Shown here: positions 25,273 through 38,696 of the stretch, piece by piece | Layout of the letters: each line of letters begins with the position of its first letter | Numbering within the stretch: position 1 is the first letter of the stretch | Assembly (NCBI GenBank): GCA_024305405.1 | Contig: JAKNDB010000068.1 | Coordinates: forward strand, 2,102,501 to 2,166,500 | DNA length: 64,000 nt | Origin: Dirofilaria immitis | Taxonomy: Eukaryota > Nematoda > Chromadorea > Rhabditida > Onchocercidae | Reading direction: 5' to 3' | The notes under the pieces: generated by a model | What the model was told of the DNA's origin: nothing | The model's database searches: none | The model's input: the letters and a program-made list of their open reading frames with translations, nothing else | Made by a program: the position numbers and the translations under genes

Positions 25273-28200
25273 TTCGCATTAGAGCTTGCGGAGAAGTTTG
25301 CTGACTTGCCTATTCATGTTTTTATTGATTTGATAACATAAATATTGATTTCTATTATTTGTTATGCTCTGAATAATTTTTGTTGTGAACAATGCTGTGA
25401 AAATTCGATTAAATTTTTTTCTGCAACAGACATTGGACTGCTGTATAAGTGCATAAAAATATGATTTAAGCAAAGCCATAGTATAATAAAATTTTTGAAC
25501 GATTAGCTATTCTTGTGGAGGAATTAGTTGTTTTCTATTATGATTAGATGAAGGATCATTGTGAAAGAAAAAAATTGGAAATATATATGAAAAAAAAAAA
25601 AATGAAGCGATGGCAATGGATAAGTCTTTCTTTAGGTGCTATATCAAGTATTAAAATAAATATTAAGTATTAAATAATCGGGATTAAAATAATTTATTCC
25701 AATGAAAAAAAAGTATAATAATTTTTAGATAAGCGAAAATTTTGCACATAAAATGATAGATTGTTGATTGCTTCTTAGCATTAACAAGAAAGTATATGGT
25801 ATGTATCGATCTATGTGAAATTTTCATATTTATAGCAAATGAAAGAGACTACATCCAGTATGGATTAAATATAAACTTTTTTTTTCGAATTAGTCCCAAA
25901 GATTATGTAACTCTTGATTCTGACTAAGCAGAATGGAAGAGATTGTGATATTCGAATTCTTTCTTATTCAAAACCCCTAATACATATAATTAATTCTGTA
26001 ATCTTTTGAGCTATTCAGATTTCTAACGTAATTTGGTTCAGTTAAAGTATTAACTCAAATCGATTTAAGAAAAGAGATCGTGATATGTTTCATGAGAACT
26101 GAATCATATCTGATTTTTTAATTAGTGATAGTTTTCAAGAAAAAAATGAATATCATAGGTTATCATCAAATGTAATGGTATCATTCCAATTATTTTTCTA
26201 TTTGAGACAATTTTGAATTTTATAATATATTTCCTATTAATTAAAAGATTATAATTATTTATTGGCCTTTTCTTGTACTTAAAAATCGTAATATCTTCAG
26301 TTTTGATATTATTGCAAGAGCATTATAGAGTAATGTTGAATTTTCTTATTGCATGATCAATACCGTATCCTTCATATATTTATTTCATATTTTTAGTTAT
26401 ATATCACACTTTTGATAGAACTATTAGCTGTGCATTTCTTACAATATTTATTTATTGCTTCAAATTTCACAATTCATGTGATACTGTATTTCGACTTATT
26501 ACCGTATTAGCATATCTTCAATTTCTTTTTTTTATAACGCAATCATACGTAACTAAACTTCCATCTTATATCACAAAATTTAGGAAACTTTACTAGTACA
26601 TGATATAACGTGATTCATCGATATTTAGACCATCTAGATTATTTATAACATATTTGATAGAGTAATATTCATGATTTTTTTAATATTCATATATTTAGAA
26701 ACGATCTTTATAACATTCCTTAATACGGTAATTGTATTAGTTAAATTTAAGTGTATAAGAATAAAATGCTGGAATTATTATTTTTCATCCAACAATGATT
26801 TCATTATATAATTCTGAAAATAAGATAATATATTTAATTTTTAATCTTTAGCATTGATAGAAATGATAAAAATGTTAATACTGATAATATATTTTATTTA
26901 AAATTGATAAGTATTTGCTTTTTTTTCTTGGCTTTTTCATGCAAAAATGAAAGTCTATTTATGAAATTCCGTTACGTACAGTGTATTTGTTCCTATAATA
27001 GTTAATTAGCTTAACAATAATTCTTGAAATACTAATGATAAAATCATGATGCAGTAAATATGTTCTTCCTTATATTGTTACTGTAATCAATACATTTCAC
27101 ATCAATAACAATGGTGCCTACAGTTGATGAAGGTGGCTTACAGTATTCCGTAATGTAGCTTACAGTATTTGATAATGACAGTATACAATGCCTTTCATTT
27201 GATATCTTTATTGAAAATTCATTTTTACCGCTTACGATGATTTTGGATATGGGAAAATGTATAATTTGCAAACTCGGGAAGTTGGAATGAAACATTGCTA
27301 TTAGGTAGATAACGCATTTCTCTTCAATAACGATTATCTCTTGTCTACTTCACATCGAGCTCATAATTGTTAACCTCTTGCCTAGTTTCTCAATGAACCT
27401 AGTCTCTTCAAATTTTCCTCCACTCTACTTTGGTCAAAACGGAGAAATTGCGGCTCCAAAAGATGCAATGACATTTTTATTTTGGTGTAAATTACTGTAA
27501 TCGGAAACGGTAAGAGTAATCCATTCTCAGTTTTTCTTATTCTTCAAATTATTTTCGATGTTGCATAAAGCAGAGGGAAAGTTTTAATGTACATCTTGTT
27601 GTCATGTATGAAATTTTTCTTCAATAAATATTTTTCATTCAATTCTCATAATTCAAATGATATTTCATTTTCGAGAAATCTAGAAGATTAATAATTGTTT
27701 GTGATCTAAGCTTTATAATTAATTTTTAAATAATTCAAGAATCAAAGGAATAAACTTTGATTCTGCAGTATATATCTATTATTTAATAGAGAACGATGCT
27801 CTTAAAATTCTAATTTCAATCGAATTGTCAAAATTAAAAAATTATTTTTGGATATCAATCAATCGAAGAGGCAACTGCTACATCTATCTGTCAAAAAATT
27901 CATTTCATCAATTGTGATAATGAGAAGAAATAAAAGAAAAAAAAAAAAGAAATTCCATTCGTGACCTTCAAAAGAGGATAGCATTAGTATTTGAACTAGT
28001 TCTAATCAAATTGTCAAAATTAAAATCTCCAATACTTGAACTAATTCTAATCTAATTACTGGAATTAAAAACTATCTTTTAGATGGTAGCCAGCCGAATA
28101 GTCAATTTTCATAATCTATCAGTCAAAAAATTCATTTCATCAATGGATGACATTATGAAGAAACGAAAAAAAAAAAAATTGAAGTTGTGATCTTCAACCC

Positions 28201-29573
28201 CTTTAGAAATACCTCCAGCATCTAATGAAGCAATTTGAATCGACTTTTTCGAACAATTGTAATAAAAATTACGAATATCTTTTGTCCGAAATAATGATGA
28301 TATCAATGAAATAGATCACATGATAAATGATCAATTACCCATTTCATATATCAATACGAATCGTTTCTTATAAGTTCTCAAGTTTTTATGATTAGTTAAT
28401 TGAATTGAAGCATATTATTATAATATATTTTTAGCAACATTGTATTATTAGTAATTTACAATTTTTATTTTGTAATTAAAATTTTTAAATTAAATTATTG
28501 TATATAAGAGTGTAATCCAGAAGATGTAGTTATAGATTCATCAATTCTTCTGATCATTCAATATTTTTCAGCAATCTTTCGCTCTTGTTCGTCGAGAATC
28601 TTATAAATAGAAGATTGAGAAAAATTCTAATCTAATAATTATTAAAATTCTAATCTAATAATTAATTCCTCCAAGTCATATCATTCTACATAGTAAAACA
28701 ATTTCTTATTCCTCGTTCTCTCCGGAACTTCTCTCTCTAGTTTGGATAATTCAAAAATTAACAACAAGGCAACAATAGAGATAGGTTGCTTACTCTTGAG
28801 TCGAGAACTATTATTTCGAGAATTATTATGAAATAATTAGCATTTTCAACAATACCATTCTCTTTGTTTATGGTAAGATTTTTAAAACAAAAAATTAGAT
28901 GATAGAGTCATTAAATAGTATCATTATTCAGATTACAGTAAGCATGCTGTCAATGATAGAGTGACATTGAAATGAAATATTTCATGATGGCATTGTGGCC
29001 GCGATAAGTTAATTTTACCTTTTCAAATTTTCTTATTAATGATTCATTGGAAATGGGAATTAATGAAATAATGATTTTGCTAGATCAAGATAGAGATGTG
29101 TTGGTAAAGAAATAAATAGAATGATATTACTAATTTTAGATGAAAGAGAAGAAACCATCTAATAATTATTACTTTATTAAATTTGTTTAATGAAAATAAG
29201 AAATAGAATGAATTAATTAATTTGTAATTAATAATTTTTAATTAATGTATTTGGAACAAATCTTGCTTATACTTTCAATAAATAGTAATAATATCGTAAT
29301 AAAAGTAAAATATGCAATTCATGTTAACTTATTAGCAGCAACGGTTCATTTTGCATAATGGTCAATGGAAAAGTGACGTAACGTATTACTACTTCGTGGA
29401 TTGTTATATTTCATATATTGAACTTAGGCAGGTGTTTGAGAGAAGTCAGTGAGACGTATAAAAGGTATCATTGTTTATTAGGATTTCATTCTAATACTGT
29501 TTATTTCATAGTAACTCTTTCATCAGATAGCGCTTTCTCTGTCGTTATACACCCAACAAATTGTCATGCTGAA
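25273..29573. other. AT-rich spacer between GPN3 and RRN3
   Basis: About 4.3 kb with no supported gene. It contains A/T tracts, a diverged direct duplication at 27810-28190 and the upstream region of RRN3. The short open frames have no recognisable domain. Confidence 0.55.
27810..28190. repeat. Diverged direct duplication, about 215-bp offset
   Basis: The block starting near 27826 (AATTGTCAAAATTAAAAA, then GGATATCAATCAATCG, then TCAAAAAATTCATTTCATCA, then an A-run) recurs from about 28040 with the same order of motifs: GGAATTAAAAAC, TAGCCAGCCGAATAG, the same TCAAAAAATTCATTTCATCA core at about 28123, and another A-run. A third short copy of the opening motif lies near 28005. This is an old local duplication or two copies of a repeat family. 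Confidence 0.55.
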
Positions 29574-32500
29574 ATGGCGAACAACGTTAAGCAGGAAACA
29601 ATTTCGGGAGAGACTGTTATTACTACTTATCTTTCAGTAAGTTTCTATCAAAAGTTATCATACTAACAATTATCAGGAAAAATTGAGACATTTCAGCGCA
29701 ATGCATTTATGGCCGATGATTAATTTGCATGCAGTATATAGTCGAGAGTTTTAAGATTTTCAAAATCAAGCAACAAAATATTTTTTGCAGCGACAAAAAA
29801 AAGTTTTTAAATCGTCGTTGCATATAAGATTTAAAATTGATTCTATCTGTTCAAGATTCTGACTTTCATAATAAATAAACTATCAACATGTATGGTAATT
29901 TTTTTAATTTTTTTAATATTAGTATTTATAAAATTGATTTAAAAAAACATGTAGTATTAAAAGCGGTATTATGGTTATTCTATTGTTAGACGACATATTG
30001 TAAAAATAGTTTTGCAATATTGCTGTGTCAATGGCTAATTTGGGTTTGTTAGCAATATGAGTAGCATTATTATAATAATCTTTATTTTCTTTAGGGGACG
30101 TAGATGGTTTAGTAACGTATAATAAATTATGTAAGGCTATTGATTTTTTGAACCATTGGCATTCACAAGCTATCATCGATTTTCTTCGTCAATTTGTGGA
30201 TATTGCCCATTTATTTGACCATCGCTGTAAACAGCTCGTGTTGAAATTCGCTGTTAGTTTATATCTTAATAATGCTTTTTGGATTTATAGTATTGATGAT
30301 ATTTTTATTGTTAACGTAAATTATTATATCATTTGCTGCATATCAGATGGCCAGTCGAATTTTTTCGTTTACATAGCTGTACATTTTATTTCTGATCTTC
30401 TCCTCTCGATCTAAAGTTATCAGAACCACATCGCAGTAATGTGTTTTAGTGTAACATAATCATATTCTTGCAGTTCAAAGTTGATTATGAGACTCATTTT
30501 AGCAGCTTGAATGGCAATTTATTCCAAGTGAAATCCGACCTCAGTTTGTCAAACTTCTTCGAGATATTGGTGTGCAGTACATTTGTCATACTGAATCGAT
30601 TATAAGATGTTTTGTGGGACATCTGCTTGCTAAAATCAAATCTGTTTCTACTATTGATCAAAATCAAGGTTTACCAATTTCTATTTTTATCAACTTCGAA
30701 AGTGAATACAATGAGAAAATAAAAAAGATTGCGTTACAAGGAATAAGGATGAAAAAAGTGGGTCTTTTTCTGGTTAATAGTATGTTTCAATTTAGTTAGC
30801 AATGATGAGTTTTTTATTTCAGAAAGAAACATTGCTGAATTTGCATTATGTCTGACAGAAGAAGAACAGGACAATATATATAAATTGGCAAACGATGGGT
30901 TGGAATTTATAGTGAAATGCTTTCCAGTGTAAGTTTTTACGTTAATTGCATTAACATACACTCTGGATTGCTAGATTTTTTTTCGAACAATGTGCCAAGA
31001 TTTGTGCTTTCAAGGGTTTCCTCAAGTGAGAGAAGTGAAAAGAGCTCAATATTTCTAGTAGATATTTTATCAATTCTACTATTTTTGATTTCATAATTTA
31101 TTTCAGTAATTACCAGTCTTTATTATAATAATAAGATTTGTTTAATATAATCAGAGGATATAACAATGATATAAATTACAGCCTCAGACAGAAGAGATTT
31201 TAGATTTTAGATATATTTTATTCGGTTATGAAAATCTCCCTCGAGGTGACTGAAAAATGAAATTCATTGAGTAAATTTGACCGTCCCGTAGAATTTATAA
31301 AAATCAATATAATATCTGTTATATGTTCATCTTATATATCCTTATTTCTGTTCTTGTCGATATTTAATTTGGAATTTTTGTTGTTAATCTGTTCATCTTT
31401 CACATTTCAATCTTCACATATTTCATTTTTATATTCATGTTTGCTTATTCTTCTGCCAGGCAACGTTTTTCTTGATTGAACATGTCATTATATTTTTTAG
31501 CACAAGGTTGAAATTAGTTAATTTTAAAAAGTACATAGCACCAAGAATATATCGATTTATTAAGGGCAACAAAAGTCTTGTTAAAATTATTCATCAGCGC
31601 TTTCCGCATCATTCAGTATCCTCAATTCGATATGTCAGTTATGTAAAGAATCTTATACTAGTATGTCAACATATTCCGCACTGTCGAACAGATGTTTTTT
31701 CCATCATTATTGACGGCCTTGCTCAACTCGATGTGAGTGTTATGATTTTTTAATGCCATTTATTTTATATTTCAAAGACTAATTGCTGACGAATTGATTT
31801 GAATAAGTAGATTAATGCTTAGAAAATCAAAAAAAATCGCTGTTTTAGGCAGTATTAACGAAGGCGGAAAATTCAAATAGAAGAGAGGATAATTGCAGTA
31901 ATGGTCTAAATGTATTTCTATTGGTTAGTTTAATATATTTATTCTATTTGATTTTTTATTTAAGAAAAAACATATTTTACGGCTCTTTGATCATTCAGTG
32001 CAGCATAACTTATTTGAACATCAAAGAAATTCTGTTTAGATTATCTCTATCTATATAGTACTTCCAGTATCGTACATCGAATCACACTGAAAAATTTATT
32101 CGTTGATTAAAGTATAAATACTGCTTCGGCAAGTCAGCAGTATCTTGGTGTTAGAGATCATAAAAATTAAGCTATATTATCAAGCCCCTTACAGCTTTAT
32201 CATATAATATATAAGCTTCATTATACGTTTTGGTGATATATTTTGCTGAATATGGTAAGAATATGAATTTGAAAACGGTCGATTAACGAACGATTTTTTT
32301 CTTGTTAGATGCATGTATTTACTAAATCTGCATATGTGTACAGTACCTTTTTTTTTATTTTAAGGATGAAGAATGCGAAATAAAAGTCAACGAGGTACAA
32401 AATAATAATGACAAAGTGAAGAAACTGGATGCATGTATGTGTATTATGTTCGATTATGTAACACGAATTTGCGGTCAAGGAAATCCGGCAGGAATAGGTA

Positions 32501-35173
32501 CAGTGCTTCTTCTTTTTAATAACTGAGAATTTCCTGTTAGTTGAATCTATATCTCAAAAATTTTATGGTAGAAAAAGGCTTTTTTAATTAAAGAATGACC
32601 CATGAGTTCTTCTCTTTAAAAATTTTAAGAAAACAAGTCACACTTGAGCTAAGCTATTCTGTATTGCATATTTTAAGATAAAATTTATTTCCCCACAGGT
32701 ACAAGTCGTAATAGAAAAAACTACTACCTGAGAAATTAGAGTTTTTAAATGAGCAGTTTTTGTATCGAATAAATTTTCGGTCTTGATTTACAGATTGTGG
32801 TTACCCGTCGTCAATATCTAAACAAAAAAAATATTAAAGGAGTTATTAGCTGTATTCGAGGAGCATCTTTTAATGGCCCATAGCTTGAAAAATATATCGT
32901 TTCTTTGGTTTTACGTCTGCAGTCTTGATACGGTACAGTCATTCTAAGCTTTTTCTGTTTCTTTTTTCTTACACTGAATTTTGCTTCTACAGATAATTTT
33001 TCTTAGAGAAATCTTCCTTTTTGTTTCAGATTTATCAAAAAGATTTTATGAGCTGGCTGTGGAGTTTCGTTACGCGATTGAACCAGGCACCTAATGATTG
33101 GAAAAAGCACAAGGTGCTGCTTGTTACATTGGTAGCATGCTTTCTCGTGCTTCATATATTGATCTTAGGTAATTTTCTTCTATATCTTTACTTTTATCAA
33201 TGTGCCCACTATCATTTGATGAAAAATCGTTCCATTTTAAAATTTTATTTATAGTAGATGTATGCTAATAATCTGAAAATTCTTTTTAGCCGTTGGTGAT
33301 GGACGGATCAATTAGAAAAGATCAATTGAAAAAAGAGACTTTGAAAGTTAAAAGAAGTTTTATGATAGATATTTGATTTCTGTATATTTTCAGTACAGCG
33401 ATGGAATGGTTGGAAATGTTATCACGTTGGTGTACTACTTATGTGAATGAGATGGTAGATCGAACAACTGCTGCAATAGCAGGCTCGATTCGACATGGAA
33501 CATTTTATGCTGTCTTTCAAGCTTTTCTTGTTACATTTTGTTTTCGGTACCGCGAAATAGTACAAACACAAAGTTAGTACTAATTATAGTGAATATCCAT
33601 TATTATTTAATAATGGTAAACAGTTATTGAAGTACGATAAAACATAAATTTTAAATGCCCAAGAGTGCTGAAAAGACTACAAGTTTTAGATAGATAGCTG
33701 ATTCGAATCACTGTAATCTCATTTTAACATGTTGGTGCAGCAAATAAATTGAGAGTCGTTATTTGAAGTCTTTTTGGAAAATAGATATATTTGATTCATA
33801 ATCTCATAGGACGAGGATTGTGATGAATGGCACACAATGTTCCATCTGGAAATTTAGATCTTTAAGACAGTTATTTTCAGATATGGTCAAAATCCATTGC
33901 TGGGGGCTAGGACATATTGTTCACAGCACATTAGAGCCCTTATCATTTATTAGCCATCCAGTCGCTTTATGTTTCGCAACAATAAGCAGGTTGGAACTTA
34001 GATGTTTTCTGTGAAATCTATCATTTTTCTTTAGTCAAAATTTTTCCTCATTTTATTTTTCATGTTTTTCAAATAAGTGATATAATTTTACAAAAATTAA
34101 TGCTTGCATGTAACTACATTGTTTCTGTAGGAAGTCTATGACTTCGTTGAAATTCATTTTAAATATCAATTGTTATTGACATGAAATAGTTTGCTCTTAA
34201 ATTATTCGTGTAGGATTTGAAATTATGAAGATACAACTTGATAATGAATCATTGAAACTTTCGAAATTCTAATTTTTATTTGTAGAAAATTTCAGATCCA
34301 TGCAGCTCGTTTATGTGAATCATATTTTACCAGTAAAACCAGCAGAAATGATGCCTTTCGAACCTAATTTTCCTTTCGATTCTTATAGCTTGGAGAAGTA
34401 AATTTGCATATATCTTACTGATTTTGACACAGGATTTTTTTTAGAATTAAGAATGAACTAGAAAGGATATCGTTTTTGAAAAGGTGGAAGAAGTCTCAAG
34501 CTAGAAGTTGAGGAAGTATCATTTCACATTTGAAATAATGGAATCATAGAAATCTGTATTCATTTTTATTTAAATGATAATAAGAGGGATAAAAATCATT
34601 TGAAGGTTACAATCTTAATATATTTAATTACGATCTTTAGGTCGTTATCTTTTATTGCTCCGCTTATGCGAAAGTTTTCACCTCTTGCTGAAGACGTGAG
34701 TATTCTGAAAAATGAATTATTGTGGAAAAATGTAATCGAGGCAATGGATTGCCATACATATGAGGAAGATAATGGTTCATGGGAATTTCTTGATGACATT
34801 AGGCGCGATCAAATTGAATTCCAAGAAATCGGTTAGTCGTAATGGGATTCGTAATTTTTTTTTAGTGTTAGATGTTCGCAGAAAAAAATTTTTCGTCATA
34901 TTTCTTCGCTAGTTGTATTAAGCGCTGTTGCGAAAACTGCAGTTATTATTGTAATATATTATCTACACCCTTAAAAAATGCATCAGAACCGAAATTTTGA
35001 ATATTGCAGAAGAAAAGAATCCTTCTGTCAAAATTGCCAATGAATTTTTAACAGTTTATTCAAGTTCACCAGGACTCAAACAGTTTGAAACTTCATCTTT
35101 TATAGGTGTGTTTAATTTTCTTGGTAATAAGAGAAAATTAGATTATAAATGCATAATGAATTTTCATGAATAG
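29574..35173 (+). CDS. rrn3: RRN3/TIF-IA, RNA polymerase I initiation factor
   Basis: RRN3 binds RNA polymerase I and makes it competent to start rRNA transcription; it is a HEAT-repeat protein regulated by growth signals. Exons: 29574-29636, 30095-30252, 30503-30668, 30823-30928, 31501-31732, 31849-31923, 32365-32497, 32794-32932, 33030-33168, 33394-33572, 33810-33989, 34296-34397, 34641-34831, 35010-35173; about 675 residues (human 651). Matching blocks are IIHQRFPHHSVSSIRYVSY, LDACMCIMFDYVTRICG, FLWFYVCSLD, GSIRHGTFYAVFQAFL, a HPVALCFATISR block and the PFEPNFPFDSY motif. The start is the first Met in the open frame. Frame breaks at about 30091-30098, 32824-32831 and 33111-33112 fall in homopolymers. 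The exon at 33810 is uncertain at its 5' side. The last exon may stop at the TAG at 35173, or splice at the GT near 35105 to an unseen exon. Confidence 0.9.
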
Positions 35174-38100
35174 TTTACATGCATTGTTTTTCATTATAGT
35201 TTGATAGATTTTAACTTACTTAACCCGTTTACATAACTTCTGAACATAGGTTTCTTGGCTATGTACCTCGTTGTACCGTTCCAATCATGACAAATGTTGT
35301 CGTTGTTTTCAATCTTATTCGCATATATCATGCATAAAAATTATCTTCATTTATTCTAAGTTATTCTTTACTTTACGTTAACAAGTGCTAGTATATATTA
35401 AACGGAGATTAACTTAGTACCGAAATAGAAAAAATTTACAAAATGTAGCTGAAATGTGTTGACTTTCACTTTTTTCTTTACCGTGAAATTCTTTAATTGC
35501 AGGTGCAGACCGGTAACTCACATATGGATTGTAAAATATGTATGGATTATAAAGTATTTTGACGACAACTTCAATGAGATATTTTCATGTTTCATATTTC
35601 TCAAATAGTTATCTTTTTATAATTTCTGGGACCTTTCAATAAAATAGAAATACAGTGAAGCGTGTAGGAGTTTATAAGATTCGTATCATTTTTTAAGCTA
35701 TTTGTACTAAGTGATGACGGGTATATTTTTGAGAAAAGAATTGTTTTCTCTTAAAACCCCAATATTTATAATTTTTGGGGCAGTTTTACTTTCACTTTTT
35801 CTTTACTACGGAATCCTATAACTACAGATCGGTAATTTACATGTGCGGTATTGTTGATATTTGTTCCCCGAAGATTCAATATTTATGATATTAACATTTA
35901 CTATTCTTACAGTAGATTTCTGATGATTGAGATGAAATAAGTGTAAAAATGATGTTATTTCTTCCATATTCAGAAGAGAAATGTAATATAGATGCAAAAA
36001 TAGAAAGGTATTAATCCTATAAGTATTGAATTTTTGAGAAGCATAAAAAATATCAACAATATTTTCACTTCTGCTTGATTTGTTTGCTTGTATCAAGTTA
36101 TGCTAGTGATTCTTTTTTTTTCTTACTAAAAATGGAAATGTTGTCGATTGTTTTTATCACTTTTGTTTGAATGATACGCTTCATTGTTGATATTGATTGT
36201 TGCTCGTTTATTGATTGATGAAATATACTTGTTGGTCTAAAACATTTTTTTCCGCAGTTTTTGGAATCTTTGGAAGGAAAAGTTTTCTGATTTCCAAATA
36301 TAAATTTTTAGCATAACTCTCACGTTCACATAGTACATTTGCATTATTATTGGGCTAATTGTAAACGGCCATACTCCTTGAAAGTTTTGCTCCAATTTGA
36401 TGTTCCATACGTTTTCAATACGTATGCAAATCTATGATTTCTCAATTGGTGTTATTTAGTTCGTCAAAATATCATAAATGGATGAAGCAGAATTTGAGCA
36501 ATCATATTTGAGATATTAAGCATCATCTATATTTCGGTATTCCATGGTACGGGAGGGTTCTCCTTTTTTTTCTTTTTTGACTTTTCTGCACTTATAAAAT
36601 AACAGAATAGGCAAATGGAAGATTTGATTATTAAAAAATAAAATTTATTTAAATTACTTGAAAAAGACTTATTCTTCATTCATAATATGAGGGAGAAAAT
36701 TCGTGGCTGAAAACTGTATTGATTAATGAACATAAAAATTTGCGTATTAAACTTTCAACAGCTTGAAAAAGAACTATACTTTTGTTATTGATAAAGGTTT
36801 TCCTTTACTGATGGAAATTATAGACTTCGAAATAAATTCCAGATGAACTAACTGATCAATTTGATTTAAATCAGATCTCTTTTTGATGCAAATTTAATTT
36901 CTCTTGAATAATTTAAGTAATTAGATTGTCTAGTACAACTAATTTAAACCTCAAACTTTTTGAAAAATTAAATAGTAATATTAATTTAATTTTAGTTCAG
37001 TTGTGAAATTGTTAACTTTTTTTATTATGCTTTGCAATAAATAAAATTTTATTAATAATATTAAATGAAGCTAAAATTTGTATCATATGAATTTGATTGA
37101 ATTATCGTTCATCATATTTGTTATCTTAATTACCATCATATCTATATCAGTATGGTTGCATGATTTTATAGTTAACATGATGATACAGAAGATATGAAAA
37201 ATTTATGCTTTTGCAAGAATTCTTCGATTTCTACGAAGAAGCGCATTGAAATACAAAATTGAACAGATGGAATGAGAAGGCTGCTAAATTGCAAATTGAC
37301 GAATACATGTTAATCTTTTAGATTGTTGTAATTTGATTCCAATTAACAACAATTTCAATGATGCAATAAATAATGATTGATTAATTAATTGTCAGGATCA
37401 CAAAAATTTAATTTGAGAATCCTTTCTTTTTTCAAAGTCATACCTTCTATGAAGCAACGATATTTAGTTCATTAAGTTTTTATTTAATCAAACTGATGAA
37501 GGGACTATTTAGTAAATAGTCTCAGCAATTTGATTTCTTACAATTAATTGGAATAAAATTTCTTATGCTATTCAGAAACTTCTTTTACAGTTAACATGAT
37601 GATACAGAAGATATGATCGGTGATACAAAAGATTTAGTCGATTTTTTGATTCATATGAATTTTTTAATTGATTTTTGTTATTACCAGAAATTGTTAAATG
37701 TCAAAGATAATTATTATCCTTGATAATAAAACTATTTCTTGCTTCTAAAAACTGTAATCCATATTTCAATAGGATGAAGTATTCTTTTTCAAATCGATAA
37801 CAAAAAGTTATTCATTTCTAGAAATGAAATAGAATCCATAATTGTCAATATAGTTTTAAAGAATAATATTCCTAGAATAATATCTTTGTAGTTGTCAGAC
37901 TAATTTTGCAGTTTAAAAATGATGACATAAATAAAAAGTAGTAATGAAAATTTAGAAAATAAATTGAAATAAGTACAAATATTGATAGGAAAATCGAGAT
38001 CATAGGAGGACAAAAACAATGAATCATTGATATGATAAAGCGTATTTTATAAATATTGGAAAAAGCGCATATTTTCATGGTAGTATGAAATTTTTAAAAA

Positions 38101-38696
38101 GAAGTTAAGATATATAAGTTAGTTACTTAATTAATTAATGAATTAATTTTTTTGTTTATGTTGTTGATATAAGATTATTGAATTAAATATTATATAATCT
38201 CTAAAAATTGGTTCTTTTTTTTTTTGTTAAAAAGTTGATGTAAAATGATAAATGTAATATTTATTTGATAAAACAATTAAAAATCTATCGGATTTTGATT
38301 AAAATTGATAAATCATGCTATTGCTTTCATTCATGATTGCATTTTGGAATGCTTTTATTATTCAACTTAATCATCTAAGAGTTGATTTCTAAGATATGCA
38401 ATCATCTTCTAGGAGTTGAATTTTCATCCTTGAAGAATTGAAATTCAATCATCACTCGAAATCCTCATTATCTAAGTTTTCGTTATCTAGCAAATTGAAC
38501 TTCAAAGTTATGCAAGATTAATTTTTTCTAAAATTGTTATTTTAAAAGTAGCTTTCTAACTTCTGTTTGTTTTGCATTGCTGACGAAAGTTTTTCTTCTT
38601 TTTTTTTTTTTTTTTTTGAAATGGATAAGATTTCAGAACTTACATCATATTTCAAACACAAATGAATAATATCACTATTGATTGCAATGATTAAAA
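35174..38696. other. AT-rich spacer between convergent RRN3 and TBC-8
   Basis: No gene is supported in these 3.5 kb. It holds two small duplications: a TTTCACTTTTT-TCTTTAC plus ACCGGTAA/ATCGGTAA block at about 35460-35530 and again at 35790-35850, and GTTAACATGATGATACAGAA at about 37171 and 37591. Convergent 3' ends of the two flanking genes must lie here. Confidence 0.55.

Noticed and set aside
29340..29375. GTGACGTAACG upstream of RRN3 as a CRE/ATF promoter element
   Set aside because: A single short match about 200 bases from the start codon with no conservation data is not enough to call.
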